NCBI GenBank assembly: GCA_965366625.1
Contig: CBDUGP010000010.1
Coordinates: forward strand, 66,166-130,165
DNA from: JAUIJL01 sp965366625
Lineage (GTDB): Bacteria > Acidobacteriota > Thermoanaerobaculia > Multivoradales > J023
Direction of reading: 5' to 3'
Length of the DNA stretch: 64,000 nt
Positions 8,246 to 17,756 of this stretch are shown here, piece by piece. The first letter of the stretch is position 1. Every line of letters begins with the position of its first letter. Made by a program: the position numbers and the translations under genes. The notes beneath the pieces were generated by a model. It made no database searches. It was not told where the DNA came from and saw only the letters and a list, made by a program, of their open reading frames with translations.

Positions 8246-10012
8246 ATGATCCCAGATCACACCCTCATCGGACGCCTCGACGGCGGAGTCGTCGTCGATC
8301 CTTTTGCCGAGCCGTCTCGCTCCTACCGGCTACCCCGATCCGTCGACGCTGACGACGGCAGTTGGATCGGTCTGCGATTGGATCGGGGCGGCACGATCCT
8401 CGAAGCCGAGTCCATCGCCAGGGCGGGCAGCGCCTTGGCCCATCTCTATGGTTTGGCAGAGCAGATCGGCATCTCCCCACTGCACCCGCCGACGGCGGTC
8501 TCAGAAGCGGAAAAGTGGACCGAGGCTCCGGGAATCAACGACACTCAGCTCGAAGACCTCCGGCACCTGCCCTTCATCACCGTCGATGAGGTCACCTCCA
8601 AGGACCTGGACCAAGCACTCTTCGTCGAGCGTCTCGAAGCCGGCTTTAGGGTTTGGTACGCCATCGCCGACGCCGCCCACTTCGTGCGCCCGGGCTCGGC
8701 CCTGATGCAAGAGGCCTTACGCCGAGGGGCCACTTACTACATGCCCGGCTTGGTGCTGCCGATGCTGCCGCCGATGATGAGCGAAGGCATCGTTTCCCTG
8801 AATCCACGGGTCGACCGGCGGGCCCTGGTCTTTCGAATCGATCTGGATGGCGACGGCTCAACCCTCGAATGTCGAATCTTGCGAGCCCGAATCCATTGCC
8901 AGGTCAAGACGTCCTATGACGCGGTCCAGGGCTACTACGACGGCGGGCCGGTACCCGGAGTCGAAGACGATCTGGAACTCGAGAAAAAACTCGCGAATGG
9001 CCTCGACGCCTTGGCAGAAGTCGGCCAAGCGAGGATGCGATTGGCGGAGATGCGACACACGGTCAGGGTCCGTCGACGGGAGCTGAAGGTAACCCTCGAC
9101 GGCAAAGACGACCTGGGTTTCGTGGCCATGGACGACCCGCGGCTCGAATCCGAACTTTTCAACGAGCAAATTTCCCTGCTGGCCAACGTCGAAGGAGCCA
9201 AGCTGCTGGCCCGCTCGGCCCCGGGGCTCGACTCCGTGCAGCCCATCTTTCGCTTTCACCAGCCTCCGGATCCCTTCCGTCTGGAACGGCTTCGCGGCCG
9301 CTTGCAGGCGTTTGCCCGCCGCCATCGGCTGCCCGCTGACACCTGGCAGTGGGATCCACCCAGACAAAGCCTGGCGAGCTTCATCGCCGGCTTGCCCCAG
9401 GACGGTGAGCAAGAGCGGCTCAGCCGCGCGATCCATCGCCAAGCGTTGATGGCCGGTGGCCGCTCTGGTTTCGACATCGCCCCGGGCATCCACCATGGTG
9501 TCGGCGCCCAGGCCTATGCGCGCTTTACCGCGCCGATGCGCGAGGTGGTGGGCATCTTCGTGCACAAAGAAACCTGGGAGTTGCTCGGCGAGGAAACTTC
9601 TCCCCCCGACGACCAAGACGAAGCTCTAAGGCAGCAAATCGTCGACGCGGCCAATCGATCACGGAATTTGCAACGGCGCCTCGATTCCGAGGTCAACCGC
9701 CGGGTCATCGACCAGCTATTCGCCAAACCCAAGGCCCAGCTGGGAGCTTCCGGCTACGGAGCGACCGTGATGGGCATTTCGCGAGGCAAGCTGCACTTGC
9801 AGCTCGACGAGATTCCGATCGATGTCAAAGTCTATATTCCTCACCTCGAGGAGCAATTGGGCCACCGTCTGCGCCCGGGGCGAGACGGTGTCACCCTACG
9901 CCGAGCCAAAGGCGGTCAAACCGAATGGACCCTGGGCGATGCGGTGCGGGTGCGCTCGGCGGGCAAGGATACCGACAAAGACCGCTGGCGATTGGCCGTG
10001 GACTCCGCCTAG
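8246..10012 (+). CDS. RNB-domain ribonuclease (RNase II/R superfamily)
   Basis: The protein has 588 residues, somewhat shorter than E. coli RNase II and much shorter than RNase R. The catalytic block TVDEVTSKDLDQAL gives Asp114, Asp120 and Asp122, aligning with the first three of the four RNase II metal-binding aspartates; the fourth position is Gln123. Downstream RNB motifs include YYMPGLVLPMLPPMMSEGIVSLNP and, near residue 430, YARFTAPMREVVG, the conserved substrate-binding region. The N-terminal segment is too short for two canonical cold-shock domains, and only a short C-terminal OB-like region is seen. It would degrade single-stranded RNA 3'-5' in the cytoplasm. The SKDLDQ variant is, as I recall, typical of a bacterial RNB subfamily rather than evidence of inactivity. 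Confidence 0.85.
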   Translation: MIPDHTLIGRLDGGVVVDPFAEPSRSYRLPRSVDADDGSWIGLRLDRGGTILEAESIARAGSALAHLYGLAEQIGISPLHPPTAVSEAEKWTEAPGINDTQLEDLRHLPFITVDEVTSKDLDQALFVERLEAGFRVWYAIADAAHFVRPGSALMQEALRRGATYYMPGLVLPMLPPMMSEGIVSLNPRVDRRALVFRIDLDGDGSTLECRILRARIHCQVKTSYDAVQGYYDGGPVPGVEDDLELEKKLANGLDALAEVGQARMRLAEMRHTVRVRRRELKVTLDGKDDLGFVAMDDPRLESELFNEQISLLANVEGAKLLARSAPGLDSVQPIFRFHQPPDPFRLERLRGRLQAFARRHRLPADTWQWDPPRQSLASFIAGLPQDGEQERLSRAIHRQALMAGGRSGFDIAPGIHHGVGAQAYARFTAPMREVVGIFVHKETWELLGEETSPPDDQDEALRQQIVDAANRSRNLQRRLDSEVNRRVIDQLFAKPKAQLGASGYGATVMGISRGKLHLQLDEIPIDVKVYIPHLEEQLGHRLRPGRDGVTLRRAKGGQTEWTLGDAVRVRSAGKDTDKDRWRLAVDSA

Positions 10013-10179
10013 CAACCCGGTAGCGTCTCGCGTTCTGACGGAACGAGCTGCTAATATCCGCTCAGCCGGTTTGCATCCTGAACATTGCAGAGTTCCCGAG
10101 AACGGGCCGCGCCGGACCTGTTTCGAGCTGTGCTTGCTTGCAAAAACAATCAATAGCCACAAGACCCGAGGAGAATTTC

Positions 10180-10743
10180 ATGTATCGCACCCTCGCCATG
10201 CTCTACAGCGGCGGCCACAAAGGCGCCGAGGCCGAGTTCGGTCGCTGCGCCGAAGAATTCGGCGTGCCCGAGGTCACCCTTTCCTACGAAGGCCACAAGA
10301 TGGAGAGGGAACAGGGAATCCGGATCTTGTCCAAGGAAGAGCTGGCCAAAGGCGATGTTTCGATGGCCATCGTTTCCAAGCACATGGGTCGCTCCTATTC
10401 GAGCGTCGAATCGATCCGCAAGGTCATCCAATCGATTTTCCACATGGTCAACAGCTCCCAACACGTCTTTGCCATCGGCTGGATCCAAACCGACGATACG
10501 GTCAAAGGCGGAACGGGTTGGGCCGTGGAGCTGGCAAAATTCTTCAATCGTGAAGTCAGCGTTTACGACCAAGACCGCAAAGGTTGGTACAGCTGGATCG
10601 ATCACGCCTGGCAGCTCGACGAGCCGGTCATCCCTCCAAAGGCCTTTTGTGGCACCGGTACCCGCAACCTCAGCGAAGACGGCAAAGAAGCGATCAACGA
10701 GCTGTTCAAAAGATCGTTCGCTGACTCCGACGGCAACCAATAA
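10180..10743 (+). CDS. Small SLOG-like Rossmann protein of unknown function
   Basis: I do not firmly recognise this 187-residue cytoplasmic protein. Its layout resembles the SLOG superfamily of nucleotide-binding Rossmann proteins. It has an N-terminal LYSGGHKGAEAEFGRCA loop after the first strand, a middle KGGTGWAVELAKFF motif followed by VSVYDQ, and a later FCGTGTRNLSEDGKEAI segment. SLOG proteins bind nucleotides or nucleotide derivatives, and some act in immunity or cytokinin-type metabolism; nothing here fixes the ligand. ATG at 10180 is chosen because GAGGAG (10168-10173) stands 6 bases upstream; an upstream in-frame ATG at 10138 lacks a comparable site. sbcD begins 115 bases downstream on the same strand. 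Confidence 0.5.
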   Translation: MYRTLAMLYSGGHKGAEAEFGRCAEEFGVPEVTLSYEGHKMEREQGIRILSKEELAKGDVSMAIVSKHMGRSYSSVESIRKVIQSIFHMVNSSQHVFAIGWIQTDDTVKGGTGWAVELAKFFNREVSVYDQDRKGWYSWIDHAWQLDEPVIPPKAFCGTGTRNLSEDGKEAINELFKRSFADSDGNQ

Positions 10744-10858
10744 GACCCAGACCTACAACCCGGCGGCTGCCGAAGGCCGTGCCACGCGCGGTCATCACTA
10801 GCAGCCGCTAGGTTTCCCGCGTCGGACTCGTGTCCGCGAGATCCAGGCCCTACGATCA

Positions 10859-12094
10859 ATGCGTTTGCTGCACACCGCCGACTGGCATCTAGGTCAACGA
10901 TTCCATGACCAACGGCGGGGTGACGACGAAGAACACGCCCTCGACCAATTGCTCGAGCTGGCAGAAGAGCATCGCATCGACGCGCTGCTGCTCGCCGGCG
11001 ACATCTTCGATACCGCCAATCCCGGCGCCGAAGAGCAGCGGCGGTACTACCGTTTCCTATTCAAGCTGGTGACCCAGGTAGGCGTGCCGACGGTGGTCGT
11101 CACCGGCGGCAACCACGACAGCGCCCTGCGCCTCGACGGCCCCAAGGATCTCTTGGCGGACCTCGGCATCAGCGTGGTCGGCCGCTGGCCCCGCGACACC
11201 GAGCCCGAGCACTGCCTGGTGGAACTTAAAGACCGTCAAGCGCAGGTCCGAGCGATTTGCGCCGCAGTGCCCTACCTGCGGGACGGCGATCTACGGCTTC
11301 CGCCGATCGGCGAAACCGCGCCCCAAATCCACGCCCGTTACGCCCAAGCCCTCGAAAACCGCTACCTCCAAGTCCACCGAGCCGCCAAAGAGGCTTACCC
11401 CGATCTGCCCTTGGTGGTCATGGGTCATTGTTATGTCGACGACGCCCTGATCGGCGGCGGCGAGAGGCCCGTGCAGGTCGGCAACCTTGCCAAGGTGCGG
11501 GCCGAAGTCTTGGGTGCCGACACCGCCTATTTGGCCCTTGGCCATCTGCACCGTCCCCAACGCCTCGGCGAGCACGACCATTGGCGCTATTGCGGAAGCC
11601 TCCTGCCCACCGGTTTCGACGAGGTGGAACGACAGCGGGAGGTGCTGCGAATCGACCTAGCGGACGACGGTTCACCGGGCCGGGTCACTTCTCTACCCTT
11701 GAAACCCTTTCGCGAGTATCGGCGCCTGCACGGCACACCCGACGAGCTGGAATCCATCATCGCCGACCTACCGTCTACGGCGAGCGATGCCCCGGTGCCT
11801 TGGGCCGAAGCCTCAGTGATTCTCCAAGGTCCAAGACCGGGATTCGCCCAGCAGCTCGTGGATCAAGCCCGGGACCGCGGCTGGAATCTGATCTCGGTCA
11901 AACGCCACCGCAAGGCCGTGGAGAAGAGGGATCGCCCGGCTGCCGATGACGTCTTGGGGCTCAAAGAGCTGGACCCTGAAGAGGTCTTCGTCGAAAGGCA
12001 TCGGCAGGAATTCGACCGGGATCCCGATGAGGAGCTGCTGACGGAATTCAGATCCCTCCTCGAGTCCGTCACCTCCGGGAGATCCTCCGAATGA
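10859..12094 (+). CDS. sbcD: Exonuclease SbcCD, nuclease subunit SbcD
   Basis: SbcD (bacterial Mre11) is the Mn-dependent nuclease subunit that, with SbcC, opens hairpins and processes DNA ends. The 411-residue protein carries the calcineurin-like phosphoesterase motifs in order: D8-x-H10 in HTADWHLGQ, LLAGDIFDTANP, TGGNHDSALRL, VMGHCYV, and ALGHLHRPQ. The capping and C-terminal SbcC-binding region follows. The stop overlaps the ATG of sbcC by four bases (ATGA), indicating translational coupling and equimolar synthesis. No strong ribosome binding site precedes the ATG; the preceding 115 bases hold no gene. Confidence 0.95.
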   Translation: MRLLHTADWHLGQRFHDQRRGDDEEHALDQLLELAEEHRIDALLLAGDIFDTANPGAEEQRRYYRFLFKLVTQVGVPTVVVTGGNHDSALRLDGPKDLLADLGISVVGRWPRDTEPEHCLVELKDRQAQVRAICAAVPYLRDGDLRLPPIGETAPQIHARYAQALENRYLQVHRAAKEAYPDLPLVVMGHCYVDDALIGGGERPVQVGNLAKVRAEVLGADTAYLALGHLHRPQRLGEHDHWRYCGSLLPTGFDEVERQREVLRIDLADDGSPGRVTSLPLKPFREYRRLHGTPDELESIIADLPSTASDAPVPWAEASVILQGPRPGFAQQLVDQARDRGWNLISVKRHRKAVEKRDRPAADDVLGLKELDPEEVFVERHRQEFDRDPDEELLTEFRSLLESVTSGRSSE

Positions 12095-15000
12095 GGATCG
12101 ACCGCATTCACATCGAGAATCTCGCCAGTCTGCGGGGTGCCCAAACCACCATCGACCTCGAGGCCGGGGAGCTCGGAGACGCCGGGCTAGTCGCCATCAC
12201 CGGCGCGACCGGAGCGGGCAAATCGACCATTCTCGACGCCGTGTGTTTGGCCCTCTTCGATCAAACCCCGCGTCTGCACGGTCGAGGTCACGACCCGCGC
12301 GAATTGCTTTCCCGGGGCACCGGCGAAGCCAAGGCCGCCGTCGACCTAACCCTCGACGATCACCGCCAATGGACCGCCGAATGGACCGTGCACCGGGCCC
12401 GGGGTCGGGCGGACGGCGCCTTGCAGGCCAGCAAGCAAAGGATTCTCGACCGCAGCACCGGGGAAGTGCTGGCGGATCAAAAGAAAACCGTCCGGGCCCT
12501 GGTGGAGGGAAAGCTCGGCCTGAGCTTCGAGCAATTTACCGGGGTCATTTTGCTGGCCCAAGGTCAATTCGCCAAATTCCTCGAATCTACCGACGCCGAT
12601 CGCAGCGAGCTTTTGGAGCGCCTCACGGGCACCGAAATCTATTCCGAGCTCGGCAGTCGGGCTTTCGAACGCTTCCGGGACCTCAAACAAAAGGTCGCGA
12701 CGGAAGAAGAGCGGCGCCAAGAACTGGTGCTGCTGTCGGAAGTAGACCGGCGACGGATGGAGCAAGAGCAAGATGAACTCGAGCCGAACCTGACCCGCTT
12801 GGAAGCCCAGCTCCACGGCTTGGACCTCCAAATGAGATGGGTGGAGGAAGGTCGGCGATTGCGCCGACGCCACCAACAAGCCCAGGAGGCCGTGCGAGAA
12901 GCGGAGCGGCGACTCGGCGAAGCGGAGCCCGATCGCCGACGGATCTCCCGAGCCGAAGCCGCGGCGTCGCCGGCGACGGTTTTGCACCGCTTGGACGACT
13001 CCCGAGAGGCCGAGCGCGAGGCTCGATCTCGGCTCGATGGCGCCGCTCGAACCGTGGCTGAGCTGGAAGCGGAAGGTAATACGGCTCGATCTCGCCTCCG
13101 GCTGCTTCTCGACCACCTCGAACAGGAAAAAGACCTCGCCGCAGCTTCCCTCGAGAAGGTGGCCGGATTCGCCGCCGCCGACGCAGAGGCGGTCGCCGGC
13201 TTCCGGGAGGCCCGTCAATCGAACGCTTCCAGCCGAACCAGATCCGAGCAAATTCGGCGCGAATTCATCGACGCTCGTTCCCAGCTCGAGCTGAGGTCCA
13301 AGGAAGTGGAACAGGGCCGGATCCGTGGTCGGACTGCGGCCGATGCGGTCGGGGTCCTCACCGAGAGGCTCGATGAAGTCAGGAGCCGTCGGCAAGCTGT
13401 GCTCGGTGGATTCTCTCCCGAGCGATTGAATACGGATGTTGTCCTGTTGCAACAAGCGGAAGAAATCCGCCGTGAACTGGACGAACTCGACCCCGAGCCG
13501 CTTGAAGAGCAGGTCGCGGGCCTGGAGCTGGACTTGCAAAGGGCCGACGCCGACAGCGCCGCTTGCCGCGCCCTGGCAGAGGCTTCACGCCGGGAATTCG
13601 ACGAGCACGAGAAATTAGTGCAATTGGCAATCGAAGGCGCCCAAGTCGCCGCCCACCGTCATTTGCTTCGGGAAGGGGAGCCATGCCCCCTCTGCGGTTC
13701 AGAAACCCATCCCTTCGTCGACGGCCACGAGCACGATCTTCCCGAAGAGGAGCGGAGCGTGCTGCGCCGAGCCCATGATCGTCAGGACAGTCTGCGCGCT
13801 GAGCTGCGCCGGGCGGAAGCCCAAGTCGAGCAAGCCGAGAAAAAAAGGTTGGAACTCGTCGGTGCACTCGCCGGGCAGAAGGAAAGTGCCCACAAGACGC
13901 GTCTGGCCTTCCAACAAAAAAGCTCCCGCTGGCTGGAGCTGCGGCTCCAGCTGATCGACTTGCCCATCGACCCCTTCTCCATCTCCGGGCGCCGGCTCGG
14001 CACCATGCTCAAGGATCTGAAAACTCGATTGGAATCCCTGAGTTCGGTCACCGCGGAGCAGAACGCGATCGAGGCCGATCTCAAAAAGGCAGAGGGCAGT
14101 CGGCAACAGGTCGATCAAAGCCTGGCCGTGGCCGAAGAGCGGCTCAAACACGCCCAAAGTCGCCTCCAAGAGCTGGCAGCGGAACTCGAGCGGGCCGAGC
14201 TGGCGACCGCCGAGTCTGAACGTACTCTCTTGGCCGTGACCCACGAGCTGGCAGAGGCTTGCGACTTGAGCTTTGACGCGCCGACCGCCGGTTCGCTCGA
14301 CACCGAGTTCGACGCCTTTTATGGTCGGCTAACCGGAGGACGAAAGACCTGGCAACAAGCCACCGAACGATTCCGCCGACTCACCGATCTGAGCCAATCC
14401 TTGCGGGAGCGAGGGGAACGTCTGTTGGCGGACGAGCAATGGCCCGAGCCCTCCGCGGGTGCTGCGATTTCGGATACAGCCCGCCGGGCCGATAGCGAAC
14501 GCCAACGGGACTTCACGGATCTGGAATCCCAGCTGGCGGAACCGCTGCGGTCCACCCTGGAGCGGGTCGATGCCCAGCTTTCACGCCGCCGGCTGGCGAC
14601 CGATAGGTTGGGCAATGCGCGAAAGGCCTTGAATTCCGCTCGGGAGATTCTCGACCTGCGCAGCGCCGAACTCGACCGCCAGTTGGCAGGTTCGCCGTTT
14701 GAAAATGAGCAGGATCTCAGGGCCGCCTTGTTGTCCGCCGAGGACCTCGAAAAGCTGCGCCGACGTCTCGAAGAGCTGCGCTTGGCCGTCGAAAGATTTC
14801 GTGCGGATCTCCAACGCTCGACCCGAGATCTCGAAGAGCATGGAGAAGCCGGCGCCGAACTCGGTGTCGACCGGACTGCTGGGGTCGAATCCCTCGAAAG
14901 CGATTTGCGTCAACAAGGCCACGAGGCCCGGGTTCGACGCAAGCAACTCGCGGACCGCAGCATGGGCCTCCGTCTCGAGTTGGAAAAAGATCAAGAGCGG

Positions 15001-15573
15001 CGGTCTCAACGGGAAAAGCTCGACCAACGGCTCGCTGCCTCGATCGCGGCTCGGGATCGCGCCGGACGGCTATCGCATTTGATCGGTCAAAAAGACGGCG
15101 GCAAATTCCGCCGATTTGCCCAACAGCTGAATCTCGGCCAGCTCTTGGGCCTGGCCAACCGACGGCTCGAGCACCTGGCACCCCGCTACGCCCTGGCTTC
15201 GATGCCCGGCAGCCTCGACCTGGAGGTCATCGACCGCGAAATGGCCGACGAGCAGCGCCCGGTATCGACCCTTTCCGGCGGTGAGTCGTTCTTGGTTTCC
15301 CTAGCCCTAGCCTTAGCCCTAGCGGACTTGCGTCGCGGACAGCTTCGATTGGGCACCCTTTTTCTCGACGAGGGTTTTGGCAGCCTCGACCAAGAAACCT
15401 TGGACACAGCCCTCTCCACCCTCGAACAGCTGCAAGCGGATCAGGAAACAAAGATCTTGATCATCAGCCACGTCGGCGCCCTTCAAGAACGTATTCCCCA
15501 CCGGATCGAAGTCGAAAAGCGCGGCAGTGGGCGAAGTCGGCTGAAAATCCGGGTGGGTGACGGACCCGATTAG
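12091..15573 (+). CDS. sbcC: Exonuclease SbcCD, ATPase subunit SbcC
   Basis: SbcC is the Rad50-type SMC-like ATPase of the SbcCD complex. At 1160 residues it has the expected architecture. An N-terminal Walker A GATGAGKS sits at 38-45 with a Q-loop region LAQGQFAKFL. Two long Glu/Arg-rich coiled coils flank the zinc-hook motif C532-P-L-C535. The C-terminal head has the signature TLSGGESFLVSLALALALADL and Walker B TLFLDEGFGSLD. The zinc hook dimerises two complexes. The Ala/Leu run in the signature helix is encoded by a short CCCTAG-type repeat near 15302-15325. It overlaps sbcD by four bases, and the next gene is convergent. Confidence 0.95.
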   Translation: MRIDRIHIENLASLRGAQTTIDLEAGELGDAGLVAITGATGAGKSTILDAVCLALFDQTPRLHGRGHDPRELLSRGTGEAKAAVDLTLDDHRQWTAEWTVHRARGRADGALQASKQRILDRSTGEVLADQKKTVRALVEGKLGLSFEQFTGVILLAQGQFAKFLESTDADRSELLERLTGTEIYSELGSRAFERFRDLKQKVATEEERRQELVLLSEVDRRRMEQEQDELEPNLTRLEAQLHGLDLQMRWVEEGRRLRRRHQQAQEAVREAERRLGEAEPDRRRISRAEAAASPATVLHRLDDSREAEREARSRLDGAARTVAELEAEGNTARSRLRLLLDHLEQEKDLAAASLEKVAGFAAADAEAVAGFREARQSNASSRTRSEQIRREFIDARSQLELRSKEVEQGRIRGRTAADAVGVLTERLDEVRSRRQAVLGGFSPERLNTDVVLLQQAEEIRRELDELDPEPLEEQVAGLELDLQRADADSAACRALAEASRREFDEHEKLVQLAIEGAQVAAHRHLLREGEPCPLCGSETHPFVDGHEHDLPEEERSVLRRAHDRQDSLRAELRRAEAQVEQAEKKRLELVGALAGQKESAHKTRLAFQQKSSRWLELRLQLIDLPIDPFSISGRRLGTMLKDLKTRLESLSSVTAEQNAIEADLKKAEGSRQQVDQSLAVAEERLKHAQSRLQELAAELERAELATAESERTLLAVTHELAEACDLSFDAPTAGSLDTEFDAFYGRLTGGRKTWQQATERFRRLTDLSQSLRERGERLLADEQWPEPSAGAAISDTARRADSERQRDFTDLESQLAEPLRSTLERVDAQLSRRRLATDRLGNARKALNSAREILDLRSAELDRQLAGSPFENEQDLRAALLSAEDLEKLRRRLEELRLAVERFRADLQRSTRDLEEHGEAGAELGVDRTAGVESLESDLRQQGHEARVRRKQLADRSMGLRLELEKDQERRSQREKLDQRLAASIAARDRAGRLSHLIGQKDGGKFRRFAQQLNLGQLLGLANRRLEHLAPRYALASMPGSLDLEVIDREMADEQRPVSTLSGGESFLVSLALALALADLRRGQLRLGTLFLDEGFGSLDQETLDTALSTLEQLQADQETKILIISHVGALQERIPHRIEVEKRGSGRSRLKIRVGDGPD

Positions 15574-15616
15574 GCCCCCGATCGGCCGGGGTGTGGGAGC
15601 CGAGGTGCGGGCCGGC

Positions 15617-16933
15617 TCAGGTCATCAGACTTTCGGCGCCGCAGATCTCCACCAGCTCGGCCTCGATGTCGGCCACCAGCTCGGCCGGGTTCTGGACCAA
15701 GGCGTGGTCGGCGAAGAGCCCGATCCGCACTTCCCCGGAAAAGCTCAAAATGGAGATTCCCAGACCGATGGTCGACCGTTGGGGCACCCAAAACAACATC
15801 GCCCGTACCCTGGAGCCGCTGATGGTCAAGGGCTCCTGGGGCCCCGGAACGTTGCTCATGACGGCGGAGCATTTCTTGGCGTAGAAATCCACCAACCAGC
15901 GCCCCACTCGACGGGGCAGCACCTTGAGCAAGAAGGTCACGGAGCCGTAATAAACAAAGGGCTCGACGGATCGTTTGATGGCGTTCATCCGGGCTTTGAT
16001 CGCCCGCAATCGGGGGTCGACGGGTCCGATATCCACCGGCAGCTCCACCATCACCGCGCCGAATCTATTGTCCATGGTCGGCGGCGCCGAAGGCGGCCGC
16101 ACATTGACCGGCATCGACACCCGAAAACCTCGAATAGCGGAGCCGTGGCGCTCACCGTAGCGGCGAACCCCACCGGAAACCACCGCCATCAGGATGTCGT
16201 TGACGGTGCAGCCCCGTTGATTTTTGATCTCTTTGATGTGGGCCAAATCGATCGCCGGAGTCCAAGCGACCCTCTTCTGGCCATCCAGGGGTGGACCATG
16301 TAGCACGGATTGATCGGCGCGTTTCAGCGCCTTGTACAAAAGCAACGGCCCACCGACCAGCAGCGCCTTGAGCTGAACCAACCACATGGCGCCGGGGGTC
16401 CCACGGGTTTGAGGCGGCTCTTGGTTCGTCTCCCCCACATCCATCATCGAAAAAAGGACGGGGATCAGGGCCATGCCGTCACCCATGACGTGGTGGATTC
16501 GGCTGACCAACGCGCTGCCCCCGTCGCCGAATTCGGGAATGAAATGCCACTGCCAGAGCGGTCGATCACTGGGCAAGGGCAAAGAAGCCTGCCTGCCAAT
16601 GTATTCCTGAAGCCCTTCCCGGGTCCTCAATGCAGCGTCTTCAACGGAAAAAATGTGCCGGGCGATGTCGAAGGCAGGATCTTCCTGCCACCAAGCCTTT
16701 CGGCCTTGCCGCACTACCAAGCGAGAAAATCGAGGATAGCGCCGCCCATCGTCCGCGGCCATGACCCGATCGAGCCAGACCCGACGAAGCTCGTCGATCT
16801 CCATCCGGTCGAAGGTCATCACCGAGTTGATGACCATGAGATTCTCAGCGCGATCTTGCAGCCAAACACCGTCGCGTGGATGCACGGCTTCGATCAGCTC
16901 AGCATTTGGCAGGGCCGGGGGCAAGCGGGTCAT
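15617..16933 (-). CDS. WS/DGAT-family acyltransferase
   Basis: The 438-residue product matches wax ester synthase/diacylglycerol acyltransferase-type proteins, which transfer acyl groups from acyl-CoA to alcohols or diacylglycerol. The catalytic motif HHxxxDG is present as H147-H148-V-M-G-D152-G153. A PLWQWHF segment precedes it, and in the C-terminal half the family motif NDILMAVVSGGVRRY and the SNVPGP motif are visible. The start is ATG at 16933, which overlaps the stop of the upstream phosphatase (ATGA) and has GAGGG just before it. A longer reading frame extends into the phosphatase but is an overlap artefact. Coupling to a Cys-phosphatase gene is unusual. Whether it stores lipid or acts on another acyl acceptor is unknown. 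Confidence 0.82.
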   Translation of the reverse strand: MTRLPPALPNAELIEAVHPRDGVWLQDRAENLMVINSVMTFDRMEIDELRRVWLDRVMAADDGRRYPRFSRLVVRQGRKAWWQEDPAFDIARHIFSVEDAALRTREGLQEYIGRQASLPLPSDRPLWQWHFIPEFGDGGSALVSRIHHVMGDGMALIPVLFSMMDVGETNQEPPQTRGTPGAMWLVQLKALLVGGPLLLYKALKRADQSVLHGPPLDGQKRVAWTPAIDLAHIKEIKNQRGCTVNDILMAVVSGGVRRYGERHGSAIRGFRVSMPVNVRPPSAPPTMDNRFGAVMVELPVDIGPVDPRLRAIKARMNAIKRSVEPFVYYGSVTFLLKVLPRRVGRWLVDFYAKKCSAVMSNVPGPQEPLTISGSRVRAMLFWVPQRSTIGLGISILSFSGEVRIGLFADHALVQNPAELVADIEAELVEICGAESLMT

Positions 16934-17661
16934 CCGACCCTCTTTAGGTCTCGCCGCTCCGCGAAGCGAAAAACGTAGGCAACCTGCGATGCGGTTTCGG
17001 GACCACAAGTCCGATACTGGCGGAAGGTTCGAATCGCTTGATGGGGGTCCATACCGGAGTGAACCAATACACAGGCCACAAACATTCCCGCACGGCCACA
17101 CCCGGCGCCGCAGTGGACCAGCACACCCTCGCCGCGTGCCAACGATTCACTCACGTCGCGAATGGCTCGCTCGAAATGGCCATCGACTTGAGGCACGGCG
17201 TAATTCGCTACCTCCAAAAAACAAGCTCCGTCGCCAAAAAGGCGTTTGGCCTCGGCCGGATACTCGGGCACTCCGTAGCGGCCCAAAAGATCCATTTCGG
17301 GAATTAAGCAAACCACTCTTTGGACACCGGCGGTGACCAGCGCTTCGAGCTGTGAGGTCAAGAAACCCAAGCGTCGCCGATCGGGCAACGGGCCCGCCCA
17401 GAGACTCCCGGGCACCTGTGCAACAGGGATGCGGATCAGAGGATAGGCATTTGAGCTATAGGCCGCTCCCCCCGCCCAATGGATCTCCGGGTCTTTCGGC
17501 TCTCCCCTGACAGGGGCCACACAATCCTCGAGCTCCGGACGCGCCTCCAGGAGCGCGTCTAGCTCGGATTGAATCTCGGATTGCGTTTGGATTGCAGTCT
17601 TTTCCGATTCAGACATGGGCCAAGAGAGAAATTCGATGTCGAGAACTTTTGATATCGACAT
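16930..17661 (-). CDS. Dual-specificity/tyrosine phosphatase-like protein
   Basis: This 243-residue cytoplasmic protein has the Cys-phosphatase P-loop C-x5-R as HCGAGCGRAG, with the nucleophile at about Cys184 and the Arg at about 190. A helix follows, typical of dual-specificity phosphatases (MFVACVLVHSGMDPHQAIRTFR). An upstream Asp in the YAVPQVDGHF segment could be the general acid. The first 60 residues are Glu-rich and may be a variable extension; the start could be the first Met or Met16, as neither has a clear ribosome binding site. The stop overlaps the start of the WS/DGAT-like gene, so the two are co-translated. Substrates (phosphoprotein, phosphoinositide or nucleotide) cannot be inferred. 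Confidence 0.75.
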   Translation of the reverse strand: MSISKVLDIEFLSWPMSESEKTAIQTQSEIQSELDALLEARPELEDCVAPVRGEPKDPEIHWAGGAAYSSNAYPLIRIPVAQVPGSLWAGPLPDRRRLGFLTSQLEALVTAGVQRVVCLIPEMDLLGRYGVPEYPAEAKRLFGDGACFLEVANYAVPQVDGHFERAIRDVSESLARGEGVLVHCGAGCGRAGMFVACVLVHSGMDPHQAIRTFRQYRTCGPETASQVAYVFRFAERRDLKRVG

Positions 17662-17756
17662 AAAGTGATAAGCAAAGAAGACTTACGGCTCCCTATTATC
17701 TCCGATTTGCCGCCCGAGCGGGAGACCTGCCTATATATTCACCAACGGATCTGAAC

